A stretch of DNA of 64,000 nucleotides from Mesorhizobium shangrilense (GCF_028826155.1 NZ_JAQGPN010000002.1:124001-188000); one strand, 5' to 3'. Counted from the first letter of the stretch, positions 9,285 to 18,940 are shown. Program-made: numbers and translations. The notes: a model not told the origin generated them from the letters alone.

Positions 9285-10733
9285 TTGGATTCAAAGGCTA
9301 TCTCTCCGCATGCCCCGCCGAAGCATGATCTCGTCCGCCCGGCAGGAAACTCGTTGCGATTGCCGGCACGCCGCGTTACCAATTGCGAGCCGTCTTTCGT
9401 CGGCGCATTATTGGATAGATGGTGCTGCGGGCGCCGAATTCGTCTCATTGCATCGTCGGCACCGACACGCCTCCGCTACAATCTCACTGAAAGCCGACAA
9501 TTGAAAAGCGACTATCAGGCGGACATCGACGCCATCAGGAGGATCGATGCAGTGCCCACCATCCTCGACGTGGTGTGCCGGACGACGGGAATGGGATTTG
9601 CGGCTGTCGCACGCGTCACCGAGGATCGCTGGGTCGCGTGCAGTGTGCTGGACCGTATCGCGTTTGGCCTTCAGCGCGGAGGCGAGTTGAAGGTCGAAAC
9701 CACCATCTGCCACGAGATCCGCCAAAGCGGATATCCCGTTATCATCAACAACGTTGTCGAGGATCCCCTCTATTGCGGTCATCCGACGCCGGCGATGTAT
9801 GGCTTCCAGAGCTATATCTCCATGCCGATCTTGCGCAAGGACGGCTCCTTCTTCGGGACGCTCTGCGCGATCGACCCGAAGCCGGCCAAGCTCAAGGATC
9901 CAGAAATCGTCGGCATGTTTAGGCTCTTTGCAGAATTGATCGCCGCTCACCTCGATTCCGTCGATCAGATCGCGGTGAGCGAGCAATTGCTTGCCCGGGA
10001 AAGGGCATTCGGTGCGATGCGGGAGAAGTTCATCGCCGTGCTCGGCCATGATCTGCGCAATCCGCTCGCATCCGTCGTCTCGGGCACCAAGATGCTGATG
10101 CGCAAGCATGAGGCGGAACCCGAAAGCAGACAGATCCTGCTGCTGATGCAGGGAAGCCTGCTGCGTATGCGAGGTTTGATCGACAACATTGCGGACTTCG
10201 CGAGATCCCGACTGGGAAGCGGGCTGACGCTCGACCTACAGGCGGATGCTCATCTCCTTGAGCAGACGCTCGATCAGGTTGTCGACGAACTGCGAACCGC
10301 GCATCCGGATCGGCCAATCATTGCCGAGTTCTCGGTGAAACACGCCGTGCCGGTGGACCACGGACGCGTTGCCCAGCTTCTTTCCAATCTGATCGGCAAC
10401 GCCCTGAGCTATGGGGACGTGGCTAAGCCGGTCCGCGTGTCTGCAAAAGCGGACAAGTCCGGTTTAGAGCTCGTCGTGGAGAATGGCGGCGCCCCAATTC
10501 CGGCAGAAACGTTGGCAAACCTTTTCGAGCCCTTCGCGAGAGGCGACGTTGGACGGAATGTCGAAGGCCTAGGCCTTGGGCTGTTCATCGCTTCCGAGAT
10601 TGCGAAGGCCCATGGCGGAACGCTTGAAGTGACATCGGACGAATCATCGACGAGATTTGTTTTGGATATCCGCGCAGCACCGCCGGCTCAGAAAAATTCC
10701 GAGCCATCCGGAGCCCAACGACTAAACGGGTGA
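9285..10733 (+). CDS. GAF-domain sensor histidine kinase
   Basis: 482-aa frame. The residues before about 75 look non-conserved, and the true start may be the TTG near 9501 (LKSDYQADIDAIRRIDAVP). It then shows a GAF domain (CRTTGMGFAAVARVTEDRW...FGTLCAIDP), a HisKA phosphoacceptor (AVLGHDLRNPLASV) and a HATPase domain (LLSNLIGNALSYG, N box; GLGLGLFIASEIAKAHGG, G box). No membrane span, so probably a soluble sensor. Possible partners are the response regulators at 10809 (broken) and 35346 (intact). Confidence 0.85.
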   Translation: MDSKAISPHAPPKHDLVRPAGNSLRLPARRVTNCEPSFVGALLDRWCCGRRIRLIASSAPTRLRYNLTESRQLKSDYQADIDAIRRIDAVPTILDVVCRTTGMGFAAVARVTEDRWVACSVLDRIAFGLQRGGELKVETTICHEIRQSGYPVIINNVVEDPLYCGHPTPAMYGFQSYISMPILRKDGSFFGTLCAIDPKPAKLKDPEIVGMFRLFAELIAAHLDSVDQIAVSEQLLARERAFGAMREKFIAVLGHDLRNPLASVVSGTKMLMRKHEAEPESRQILLLMQGSLLRMRGLIDNIADFARSRLGSGLTLDLQADAHLLEQTLDQVVDELRTAHPDRPIIAEFSVKHAVPVDHGRVAQLLSNLIGNALSYGDVAKPVRVSAKADKSGLELVVENGGAPIPAETLANLFEPFARGDVGRNVEGLGLGLFIASEIAKAHGGTLEVTSDESSTRFVLDIRAAPPAQKNSEPSGAQRLNG

Positions 10734-10808
10734 TTTCCTCTGCTTGCAGCGAGCTGCCATTCCCGATGTGGGAGGCTTGGATGCAATTCTGCATCTTACG
10801 GAGCCTCA

Positions 10809-11210
10809 GTGAGCCTCCCGCCCTGCAGCCAAGATACCGTTGTCGAGGATGAGCCGCTCATCCGGATGGATCTGGCGGCGGTGCTGGAGGAGATGGGCTT
10901 CTCGGTTCTCGAAGCGGCCAATGCCGACGAAGCGATCGCGATGCCGCAGTCCGATCCTGCAACTAGGACGGTGATCACGGACGTGGACGTGCCGGGAACC
11001 ATGGATGGCCTCGCCTTGACCTTTCTGGTTCGGGACCGGTGGCCGCCTTGTCACCTTATCGTGTCTGGCCCTAGGAGGCCAAAAACCTCGGGTATGGCTG
11101 AGGGCGGCCGGTTCATCAGATAGCCGCTCACGACCGGCGACCTTCAGAGAATGTTCGCCGAAATGGACTTCGGAACCCAACGATCGCAGCGGGACATTTG
11201 GAACCTTTCC
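10809..11210 (+). pseudogene. truncated response regulator receiver
   Basis: CheY-like receiver with VVEDEPLIRMDLA and the phospho-acceptor Asp in TDVDVPGTMDGL. It stops at a TAG exactly where the conserved receiver Lys should be (FIR-stop-PLTTGDLQRMF); the same frame reads on as family-like sequence. The region before it (SGPRRPKTSGM) is also altered relative to the intact regulator at 35346-35711. GTG start at 10809. It follows the histidine kinase gene and was perhaps its partner. Confidence 0.75.
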
Positions 11211-11292
11211 GCTTGCGGGACGCTGTATGTGATGCGCTTCACGACCCCGTGAATGGCAGCGCACATCAGATGCGCACCAAAGGAAAACCCCC

Positions 11293-11790
11293 ATGGCAAG
11301 AGAAAAGACGCTGGAAGATCTTTTCCACGATACGCTCAAGGACATCTATTACGCCGAACGGAAGATCCTGAAGGCTCTTCCCAAGATGGCCCGCGCGGCA
11401 TCATCCCCTGAACTCAAGGCGGCGTTCGAGAAGCACAAGGACGAGACCGAGGGCCACGTCGATCGTCTGCAGCAGGTCTTCGAACTGATGGGCAAGCGGC
11501 CTCAGGGCAAGACCTGCGACGCCATCGAAGGCATCATCTCTGAAGGCGAGGAGATCATCGAAACCTTCAAGGGCACGGCAGCGATTGATGCCGGTCTCAT
11601 CTCGTCGGCCCAGGCCGTCGAGCATTACGAGATCACGCGTTACGGCACGCTCAAACGCTGGGCCGAGGTGCTCGGCATGGCAGACGCCGCTAAGCTGCTT
11701 GACCAGACGCTCGGCGAGGAAACGATGACCGATGAGGCCTTGACCGGCCTCGCAGACGCATCCGCCAACGAGATGGCCAAGGCCGCCTGA
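11293..11790 (+). CDS. DUF892 (YciE/YciF-like) ferritin-fold protein 1
   Basis: 165 aa, full length. Four-helix ferritin-like family linked to stress responses; exact activity unknown. Contains LEDLFHDTLKDIYYAERKILKALPKMA, the helix KHKDETEGHVDRLQQVFELMG and the helix QAVEHYEITRYGTL, with acidic/His residues typical of the fold. Paralogue of 26878-27396. Preceded by an AAAGGAAAA-type site. Stands alone. Confidence 0.88.
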   Translation: MAREKTLEDLFHDTLKDIYYAERKILKALPKMARAASSPELKAAFEKHKDETEGHVDRLQQVFELMGKRPQGKTCDAIEGIISEGEEIIETFKGTAAIDAGLISSAQAVEHYEITRYGTLKRWAEVLGMADAAKLLDQTLGEETMTDEALTGLADASANEMAKAA

Positions 11791-11823
11791 TCCGGGCGTC
11801 TTCGCACGAAATGAGTCGGCATC

Positions 11824-12120
11824 CATACCGACGAGACGTTCTTCCGCGACACCGCTCATGGCTTCATGGCCTGGGCGCTGGCCACGTTGCTCGTCGGCTT
11901 CGTACTGGGCTCGGCACTATCGTCGGCAATTGGCACGGGCGTTCAGGCGGCTTCCACAGTGGCCTCGGGAGCTGCGATGGACGCCTCGGCGGGAGCATCC
12001 GCAAGTGCCGGAGACGGTGGTGGAAGCGATGCCACGTCCTATTTCGTCAACGCGCTTTTCGCGCTCGGCGGCAGGCAGCGTGACAACGACGAGATCGCCT
12101 ACGTGACGACATCGCGATAG
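11824..12120 (+). pseudogene. fragment of a small membrane protein
   Basis: The frame reads TDETFFRDTAHGFMAWALATLLVGFVLGSALSSAIGTGVQAASTVASGA, then a Gly/Ala/Ser-rich stretch and SYFVNALFALGG. One clear membrane span, in a style like the N-terminal region of rhizobial PhnA-like membrane proteins. An internal ATG at 11866 could start a short product, but the upstream part in the same frame suggests a truncated older gene. Function unknown. Confidence 0.4.
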
Positions 12121-12218
12121 CCGGTTCGCGGCCCGGCTTGATCGGCATGGGTCGGCCCGCACCTATCTTCGATGGACCCCGACGAATGATCGCTAGGGTT
12201 CATGCTCTTCGTCATACC

Positions 12219-12525
12219 ATGGCGATTACGATGATGCGCAAGCGCGACCTGCGGACCGCGTTCCTGTAGGGGAACGCCTACCGTGCTCCCAGCATACCGA
12301 CGCAAAAGCTGACACGCGACGTCACCTGCGACATGCTGGTAGTAGGGCTCGGCATCAGCGGCGCAATGCTGGTCGAGGCGCTCTCCGCTCAGGGTCTCGG
12401 GGGTCATTGGCGTCGATCGCCGGGGCAGCATGCTCGGCTCGACGCCCGCAAGCACCGCTCTGGTGCAGTTCGAAATTGATCAACCGCTCTCTGACCTCAG
12501 CCGGAAGATTGGAAAAGGTGACTGC
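12219..12525 (+). pseudogene. N-terminal remnant of an FAD-dependent oxidoreductase
   Basis: Starts MAITMMRKRDLRTAFL, a TAG, then GNAYRAPSIPTQKLTRDVTCDMLVVGLGISGAMLVEAL, a Rossmann GxGxxG nucleotide-binding motif. A one-base frameshift follows, and the next frame reads GVIGVDRRGSMLGSTPASTALVQFEIDQPLSDLSRKIG, characteristic of DAO-type FAD oxidoreductases. The rest of the enzyme (about 300 residues) is missing. Inactive remnant. Confidence 0.75.
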
Positions 12526-13115
12526 ATAGTCGATGTCGTTTACTGCTCTCAATCCAATCCAGCTCTTACTTCGACGCGAAGCGCCTGACTCGACTATGCG
12601 TCCGCACTTATCCGAGCACCAGCGCCTGCGTCCTCCGCGTGAGCTGTCGAGGAAAAGCAGCTACAGTTTGGGCCTCTGCACTCGCGCACGGTCCGATGAT
12701 CCGTACTTTTCACCATAAATTTCCCGGCCGCGAAGGCAGGTATTGCTTGAGGAAAGCCCGGGTGTTTTTTACTGCTGATCCGGCCGGCGATGAGGTCGCG
12801 CTCAGACGAAGTAGGCTCCCCGCCGACAACCAAACGCCAGCGATGCCCGATCCGCGGCAGATGGTGCTGACCGACTGCCGTTGCAGTCGCTCCGGCGATG
12901 TGCCGTGATGTGCCACCATGCCATCCAGAGTTTGTCCACCACCCGCTAGCGGATTGGGGGAAAGCGGAACCGATAGAACCGCGCTGAGGTCATGCCGATG
13001 GTCCTCGCGTGCGACCGCGCCAGTTTGGTAGCGGGCACAGAGAGCGCAACTCACAAGTCGAAATTGCTCGGAGCCATCCGACTGTCCCGGCGTTAAGGCC
13101 GGCGGAAGCAATTCT
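12526..13115. other. no gene recognised
   Basis: Degraded-looking DNA between the oxidoreductase remnant and the small ORF at 13116. No open frame here has recognisable protein sequence. Confidence 0.45.
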
Positions 13116-13388
13116 ATGAGTGCGGTAACCGTCAAGAAGAAAGAACTTAGCCGCGATGAACGCCGTGAACAGCGCGAGCTGCGCAGGGAGAAGCAGCGGG
13201 CAGTAAACGTTGAACGCGCGGAGAAGATGCATTCCGCGCGCTTAGTTGATCACGCTATCGAAGAATGCGATCTGTGGACCGAGTTGTGCTTCACTGGCAT
13301 GCGTATCCCCATCGTTGGTGCCTTGTCCCGGATGGCCGGCAGACTTCGTCGGCATGGAATGTCGGGCCGAGCGTCACCTCACTCTTAG
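13116..13388 (+). CDS. small highly charged hypothetical protein
   Basis: 90 aa with a strongly charged N-terminal half (KKKELSRDERREQRELRREKQRA..VERAEKMHSARL), probably one long helix, followed by LCFTGMRIPIVGALSRMAG, a weakly hydrophobic stretch. No family recognised. It could be the N-terminal part of a longer gene, since the C-terminus is Arg/Ser-rich and looks out of frame. No good ribosome site. Confidence 0.4.
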   Translation: MSAVTVKKKELSRDERREQRELRREKQRAVNVERAEKMHSARLVDHAIEECDLWTELCFTGMRIPIVGALSRMAGRLRRHGMSGRASPHS

Positions 13389-13416
13389 CGAACATGTGGT
13401 GGCCGCTATCCTGCTC

Positions 13417-14601
13417 TTACTTCGGACGGTCGGCTTTGCATCGCCGCGCCTCTTCTATCAGCGCTGAGAAGCGCTTGCTGGAATGAGGCCAGCTCCAATT
13501 TCGCAGAACCGTTTCGCGCGGTCGGAATCTGTTTAGATCCGTCATCATTTCCTGCAGGACAGCGGCGAACCGATCTTCATCCGCAGTGCGGCCAGTCGCG
13601 GGGGTAATGAACTGCAGGCCGCAAGTTAGGCGGGAATTGACGAGCACCGGCAGGCCGGCGAGCATGTATTCGGTGAGGATAGCTGGCGCGCCGTCGTCGA
13701 CGCCGCAAACGACGCCGATACGCGCGCGGTTCATCAGCCGGTTGAGCTCCGGGAATCCCACGCCCGGGGGCCCGACGAACTTAACGGAAATGCCGAGTTC
13801 GTGAACGCGTGCGCTTAGAACGTCGCCCAGTTCGCCGTAGCCGCACACGCAGAGCGCCCGCATCGACCGCGGCATTTGGGCCAACGCGTCGAAGAGCACC
13901 TCATGCTTTTTGTAGGCCTGCGCGGCGGCGACGTAGATGACGTCGTAGGTCTTTGCCAGTCCAAGTGGAAAAAAGGTCTCCGGTGACGCGAATTCGGGGC
14001 CGATGGGCATGACGGCCGTCAGCATGCCGGGATGACGGCGCTCGACCTCTTCGGATTGCCATTCAGCGCCGGTCAGAACGATGTCGAAGTGGCGGCTTAC
14101 ATCGTCCGGGACGCGGAGCGCCGGCGCATCGATGGAGTTGTAGACTCTGATGCTGCCGGCGCAGGCCTGCAGTATCGCTGCGTCGATGCCGAGCCCCCAC
14201 ACACATAGAACGTCGGGCGGGCCGAAGGTGGCGATATGCCCGAGCATGTCGGCCGACGAAAACGGGCGGCCGGCGGGGTCGTCTGGCCGAAACGAGCGCC
14301 GGGTCAGAACCGGAGGCTCGAACGACCACGACGGAGGTGACTCCTGGGCCCAGAAGGTCCAGATCTCGGCTGTATCGCACAGGCCGTGTCGTACGACGGA
14401 CAGCGGCAGGCGCTCGAGATAACTCCCAACAACCACGGGCGCATCAAGGCTGGATGCGCTCCCCGGAGCGGGCCCGCGCTGGCCGGAGCGCCATGCTGCT
14501 GCGGCCTGTTCGATCGATGGTACGCGGTCTGACGCGTATGCGCCGTCGCAAAAATCGCTGATGACGACGATACGCCGCGACCGAGGAGGGTCAGGGGGCA
14601 T
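13417..14601 (-). CDS. glycosyltransferase-like protein, last gene of glycan operon
   Basis: About 394 aa. The start at 14601 (MPPDPPRSRRIVVISDF) overlaps the upstream stop by 11 bases. A GT-B type layout is suggested by YDVIYVAAAQAYKKHEVLFDAL, RALCVCGYGELGD, VKFVGPPG, and VCGVDDGAPAILTEYMLAGLPVLVN near the C-terminus, the usual nucleotide-sugar binding region of GT4-like enzymes. The N-terminal half is divergent. No membrane span. Probably adds a sugar to the glycan made by this operon; donor and acceptor unknown. Confidence 0.75.
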   Translation of the reverse strand: MPPDPPRSRRIVVISDFCDGAYASDRVPSIEQAAAAWRSGQRGPAPGSASSLDAPVVVGSYLERLPLSVVRHGLCDTAEIWTFWAQESPPSWSFEPPVLTRRSFRPDDPAGRPFSSADMLGHIATFGPPDVLCVWGLGIDAAILQACAGSIRVYNSIDAPALRVPDDVSRHFDIVLTGAEWQSEEVERRHPGMLTAVMPIGPEFASPETFFPLGLAKTYDVIYVAAAQAYKKHEVLFDALAQMPRSMRALCVCGYGELGDVLSARVHELGISVKFVGPPGVGFPELNRLMNRARIGVVCGVDDGAPAILTEYMLAGLPVLVNSRLTCGLQFITPATGRTADEDRFAAVLQEMMTDLNRFRPRETVLRNWSWPHSSKRFSALIEEARRCKADRPK

Positions 14602-16852
14602 GGGGCCGTCGACGGAAGCCGTATTCGTTTGCCTGTCGCCATTGCTGTACGGCTTCGGCGAGAGGGGCATGCGCCTCGCGCCGGCCGCCCAGGCGGCGGG
14701 ACAACAGTCCGCTCGGGCAGTCGCGGTCGTCGTCCCAGCCGACATGGTCTACGACCGGATAGAGACAGACGCCCTCGACCGGAACGCCCGCGCCGCGCGC
14801 CGCCGCGACCTCATTGACCATCATGAGGAACCAGGCAGCGCGGCCATCGCCCTCCGTTCCGGTTTCGGCGACGAGGAGCGGCCGGCCATAGCGGGCGTAG
14901 GTTTCCGTCAGGAAGTAGCGAAAGCGCTTGGACTGCGGATGGCCGACGGCGATGGGTGGGCCTTCAAACAGCCACTGGTTGCGATGGTAATAGTTCAGGC
15001 CGACGATATCTAACAGCTTCACCTCGCCACCAAGTTGCGGCCAGCAGCGCCCTGCAATCATGTCAAAAGCCTGGAACTGCGCTAGCCGCGCAGCCTCCGC
15101 TTGGCCGCGTTGATGCGGCCTGGACGGATCGGCGGCGACGTTGATCGCGGGCTCGCAATGCACGAAGCGCGCGCGCGGATCGACGCTCAGAATTTCGTTC
15201 ATCGCCGCGATGGAGCCGCGGGCGAGCTGGACTTTCAGTTCGAAGCCGCGCCCGCGTGCATAGGGATTGAGATACGCTGCGTCACCACCGCCCCAGGCGT
15301 GAAAGGAGATCTCGTTGATCGGACAGTAGAACGGGATGGCATCCGTTTCATTCCGGATGAATCGTGCCGCGGCTGCGCAGTAGCCCGCAAAGCGGTTGAC
15401 GAAAGCCGGCGACCAGATGTCGAGATCGTCCGGCCAGCCATAGTGCATCAGGTCCCAGATCACCTGGATGGGCTGCGCCTGCGCCGCGCGCAGCATCGGC
15501 AGAAAACTCGACCAGTCGTAGTAACCGGGACGATTCTCGATCACGTGCCAGCGCATGCCGTCTCGAACGGTACGCATTCCGTACGCGGCGAGCTGCGCGA
15601 AGTCGGCGGCGGCATGGGTGTCATGGCCGGTCGCTGCAAGCAGGTCGAGGCGCTGCCCGTCGCCCCGCTTATGGGTGGAACACTCGAAACCACCCTGGAT
15701 GAAGCTGGCGAAAAGCGCGGGTGGAGGAGCCGGCCTGCGCTCCCGCAGCACATCCTCGAAAAGCGCTTGCCACTGCGGTACCACGACCTCGGCGGCGTAG
15801 GTGATGGAAACCTTCTCACGCAGGGAGCGGCCAAGCCTCGACCGCATCACCGGATCGCCAGCCAGGCGTTCGATCACGACAGCCACGTCCGCCGGCGATT
15901 CATACGGCACGAACAGGCCGGACGCGCCGTGTTCGATCTGCTGCATCGCGCCGTTGTCGGCCGTCGCTATCACTGGCAGACCCGCCGCCCCCGCCTCCGC
16001 GATGACATGCGGCATGCCTTCCTCACGTGAGAGCCAGACGAAGATGTCCATCGCCGAGAGCAAGGCAGGCACGTCGGCGCGATCGCCGAGAAATGTCAGC
16101 GAGCCTGAGAGACCCCGCGCGACGGCAAGTTGCCGCAGCGCCCCGGCGTAGTCCGGCATGAAGGCATCCGCTCCGCCGACGACGACGAAACGGATAGGTG
16201 GTAGCCGGGCGTGGACGATTGCGGCGGCCTCGATGAAGTCCTCGACGCGTTTCTTGGCATACAGCCTGCCGACCCAGCCGACCAGCACAACGTCATCTGG
16301 TACGTCGAGAACGCTGCGCATGCGGGCGCGATCGCTCGGTGAGAACTCAGCCAAATCGACCATGGAGGGGATTTCGATGGCGTCGTGCTCGCGCCCGGGC
16401 ATCTGAGACGCGGCGGCATCGCGGATCGAGCGGCAGACGCCGACGTAACGCCTGGTAAAGTGCTTGGGGCCCGCAAGCGCTTCCGAGACGAGGCCGCCAT
16501 GCTCGATGAGCGGCGGCCGCCAATGGAGCTTTTCGAGCGCGGGATAGATGTCGGCGACGTTCTGGCAGGCAACGACCAGGTCATAGGCCGGGATCTTGTT
16601 CGCCAGATAGGCCACCGTGTCGTCGAACGACAGATCATAGGGCGCGCAGTCGACATCCACGCCCAACGCCTCCAGTTGCCGAAGCGTCTGGTTCGGCATC
16701 CCCGCCTTGCGGAAGCACACGACGACATCAACGTGGTACCGTCGCGGATCGAGGGCGCGGACAAGCAGCCGCAGCTCCGTTTCCTCCCCGCCGACCACCA
16801 GCCAGGCCAAGACAAACAGGATGCGGATGGGCCTCGGCTTTTCGTCCATCAT
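14591..16852 (-). CDS. fusion: GT4 glycosyltransferase + GH1-like glycoside hydrolase domain
   Basis: 753 aa. Residues 1-370 are a GT4 glycosyltransferase: ILFVLAWLVVGGEETELRLLV at the start, VGWVGRLYAKKRVEDFIEAA, and the EX7E motif Glu278-Glu286 (EEGMPHVIAE). Residues about 380-740 resemble a GH-A clan (GH1-like) hydrolase: GGFECSTHKR, WDLMHYGWPDD, PINEISFHAW with likely acid/base Glu514, LDIVGLNYYHRNQW, and VAETGTEGDG with likely nucleophile Glu663. Such a domain could trim or transfer sugars on the same glycan. Overlaps the genes on either side by 4 and 11 bases. No signal peptide, so cytoplasmic. Confidence 0.8.
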   Translation of the reverse strand: MMDEKPRPIRILFVLAWLVVGGEETELRLLVRALDPRRYHVDVVVCFRKAGMPNQTLRQLEALGVDVDCAPYDLSFDDTVAYLANKIPAYDLVVACQNVADIYPALEKLHWRPPLIEHGGLVSEALAGPKHFTRRYVGVCRSIRDAAASQMPGREHDAIEIPSMVDLAEFSPSDRARMRSVLDVPDDVVLVGWVGRLYAKKRVEDFIEAAAIVHARLPPIRFVVVGGADAFMPDYAGALRQLAVARGLSGSLTFLGDRADVPALLSAMDIFVWLSREEGMPHVIAEAGAAGLPVIATADNGAMQQIEHGASGLFVPYESPADVAVVIERLAGDPVMRSRLGRSLREKVSITYAAEVVVPQWQALFEDVLRERRPAPPPALFASFIQGGFECSTHKRGDGQRLDLLAATGHDTHAAADFAQLAAYGMRTVRDGMRWHVIENRPGYYDWSSFLPMLRAAQAQPIQVIWDLMHYGWPDDLDIWSPAFVNRFAGYCAAAARFIRNETDAIPFYCPINEISFHAWGGGDAAYLNPYARGRGFELKVQLARGSIAAMNEILSVDPRARFVHCEPAINVAADPSRPHQRGQAEAARLAQFQAFDMIAGRCWPQLGGEVKLLDIVGLNYYHRNQWLFEGPPIAVGHPQSKRFRYFLTETYARYGRPLLVAETGTEGDGRAAWFLMMVNEVAAARGAGVPVEGVCLYPVVDHVGWDDDRDCPSGLLSRRLGGRREAHAPLAEAVQQWRQANEYGFRRRPHAP

Positions 16853-17943
16853 TCGAAGCTGAATACGATTTGAAGGAATTCGGGACGCTCGGAAACCAGG
16901 TGGGACAGGAAGGACGGGGCGTCATCCACCGGCACGATCTGCGTGATCATCTCGCGGCAGATGGCTTGGCCATATCGTTCGAGGAGCACGAGCGTCTCGG
17001 CCGAAAGACGGCGACGGTCCCACCGATGTGCCAGTTCACGTGGCACCCGGCCGACCTGGGCGCAGCGCAGCGACAGGCCGTTGTGGTGGAATTCCTCGCC
17101 CAAACGGGTCCGGTCGGCGGCGCCTTGGTAGAAAGCGAGGTCGATGACCGTGCCCTGGGGCCGCAATGCCCGCAGTGCGTCATGCAAGCTCTCGGATCGC
17201 GCCCTGGTCTGAAAGGCAAAGTCGGCGCCGCGGTCCTGCCCGCCGTGATGCCAGCGCGCCTTGGCGTGCTGCCAGGCGTGGGCTTCTGTCATCGCCGTCA
17301 GCCCAAGCGCCTCGGCCTTGTCGCGACGCCAGGCGGACGGTTCGGCGAGCACGATCTCAGCGCCAGCGGCTTGGGCGAAAAGGGCGGTCAACAGACCGAC
17401 CGTGCCGCCACCGAACACGACGATAGGACGATCGGTGAGGCTTTCGCCCAGACGCCGGACTTCTGGACCGAATGTTTCGGCATCGGCATGCAGGATGCCA
17501 TTCGCCGCAATCGGCCCCATTTGTGCGACGAAGATGCCCAGGATCGGATGGATGCCGTTCGGCATCCCGACCACCAACTCCTGGAAGGGATCAGCGGTGT
17601 GGCCGGATTTATGGCCATAGCTCGCGGCGACGACGTCGGCTGCGACGAAACTGTCCGCGCGGCTGTCGGCGACGCGTGCGACCTCCATGTAGCCCAGAAA
17701 GGGCACCGGAAACCGCACGCTGGGTTCGCCGTCGACGAAGACGCCGCGCTCGCCATCCCAGCGCGACCGCAGGTAGGGATTGGTGTCCTTCAGGAAGGTA
17801 AGCTCCGTGCCCGCCGAAAAGCCGCTGTAGAGCGCGTCGAGACGAACCTGCCCTTCCGCGAGCGGCCCCTCCTCATAGCAAAAGAAATAGGGTCTACCTG
17901 GTGCCTCGACGCCGAGGGAGCGGATGGTGCGATAATCAGGCAT
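16849..17943 (-). CDS. medium-chain dehydrogenase/reductase family oxidoreductase
   Basis: 364 aa. MDR/zinc-alcohol-dehydrogenase-like fold: an N-terminal GroES-like half (SGFSAGTELTFLKDTNPY...PFLGYMEVARV) and a Rossmann domain with VVFGGGTVGLLTALFAQAAGAEIVLAEPS. The catalytic-zinc ligand pattern GHE is not seen, so it may be a non-zinc member. In sugar operons such proteins pair with Gfo/Idh/MocA proteins in modifying nucleotide sugars; the substrate is unknown. Start overlaps the upstream stop by 8 bases. Confidence 0.8.
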   Translation of the reverse strand: MPDYRTIRSLGVEAPGRPYFFCYEEGPLAEGQVRLDALYSGFSAGTELTFLKDTNPYLRSRWDGERGVFVDGEPSVRFPVPFLGYMEVARVADSRADSFVAADVVAASYGHKSGHTADPFQELVVGMPNGIHPILGIFVAQMGPIAANGILHADAETFGPEVRRLGESLTDRPIVVFGGGTVGLLTALFAQAAGAEIVLAEPSAWRRDKAEALGLTAMTEAHAWQHAKARWHHGGQDRGADFAFQTRARSESLHDALRALRPQGTVIDLAFYQGAADRTRLGEEFHHNGLSLRCAQVGRVPRELAHRWDRRRLSAETLVLLERYGQAICREMITQIVPVDDAPSFLSHLVSERPEFLQIVFSFE

Positions 17944-18940
17944 CTGCCAGATCCACTAACGAATCGATCTTGACTGGCTGGCGCGAGGCAGCGGACTGTG
18001 CAATGGCCAGCGTGACGCGATGCGACTTCAAGGCCTCCCCATAGGGACAGCGGATGCGGTTGGGCAATCCGCGCACGGCATCAAGAAAATGGCGGTCCTC
18101 GAGTTCGACGGCATCGCTTCCCGCTTGCCGGAGCGGACGTCCACGGCCGACATCAACCATAATGTCGCGGTCGGAAAGTTCAATCGCCATGCCATCGCAA
18201 AAGAGATGAAGGCCGGTGCGATGGGGCCAACCCAGCAGACAAGTCGCCGACAGCGTGCCGACCGCGCCTGTTGCAAAGCGCAGGGAAACGGCGGTTGCGG
18301 TGGCGATGTCGAGTCCGGGAAAGTCGCGACGCTCAGCGGTGTGGGCATCCTGAGCATAGACCTCTGTGATTTCGCCGACGAGGTAGCGGGCCAGATCGAT
18401 CGCGTGGGTCGCCTGTTCGACGATCTGGCCGCCGGACTGACCCTGCCGCCACCACCATCGCGGCGCCGGCGTCTGATCGAGCCAATAACCCACGACCAGT
18501 GCGGGCGGGTTGCCGACAAGCAGGTCGCGTACCTCCTGGACCGTGTCGAGATAGCGCCAGTGGTAGCCGACGGCGGTGACGACGCCGCGTGCTGCCACTG
18601 TGCGGGAAATACGCTCAGCCGATGCGATATCCAGCGACAGCGGCTTTTCGACGAAGAATGGCAACGCGGCGGCGATTACCGCGGCCTCGACATCCCCGTG
18701 GGCGAAAGGCGGAATGCAGATATAAGCGGCGTCGAGTTTTTCCATGACGATGAGATCGGCATGGGAATTGTAGGCACGGGCGCCAAGCCTGCCCGCCAGG
18801 TCGGCGGCGCGCGCGAAATCAGGATCGGCGACGCCAACAATCGCGACATCCTCCATAGCGGACAGCACGCCGACATGTCGCTCGGCGATCCCTCCGGCGC
18901 CGATGAAGCCGATCCTGAGGTGTGTCTGCCCTATCCTCAT
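17936..18940 (-). CDS. Gfo/Idh/MocA family NAD(P)-dependent oxidoreductase
   Basis: 334 aa. N-terminal Rossmann domain (LRIGFIGAGGIAERHVGVLSAM), the family EKP motif (FFVEKPLSLDIA) and GYHWRYLDTVQ, followed by the alpha/beta C-terminal domain (WLDQTPAPRWWWRQGQSGGQIVEQATHAIDLARYLVG with likely catalytic His). Oxidises or reduces a sugar or sugar nucleotide. The start at 18940 gives a 4-base ATGA overlap with the upstream glycosyltransferase; an in-frame ATG at 18949 is also possible. Confidence 0.85.
   Translation of the reverse strand: MRIGQTHLRIGFIGAGGIAERHVGVLSAMEDVAIVGVADPDFARAADLAGRLGARAYNSHADLIVMEKLDAAYICIPPFAHGDVEAAVIAAALPFFVEKPLSLDIASAERISRTVAARGVVTAVGYHWRYLDTVQEVRDLLVGNPPALVVGYWLDQTPAPRWWWRQGQSGGQIVEQATHAIDLARYLVGEITEVYAQDAHTAERRDFPGLDIATATAVSLRFATGAVGTLSATCLLGWPHRTGLHLFCDGMAIELSDRDIMVDVGRGRPLRQAGSDAVELEDRHFLDAVRGLPNRIRCPYGEALKSHRVTLAIAQSAASRQPVKIDSLVDLADA

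Noticed and set aside
12594..13135. minus-strand frames of 79 and 141 codons
   Set aside because: Composition typical of random GC-rich frames, no ribosome site and no recognised family.
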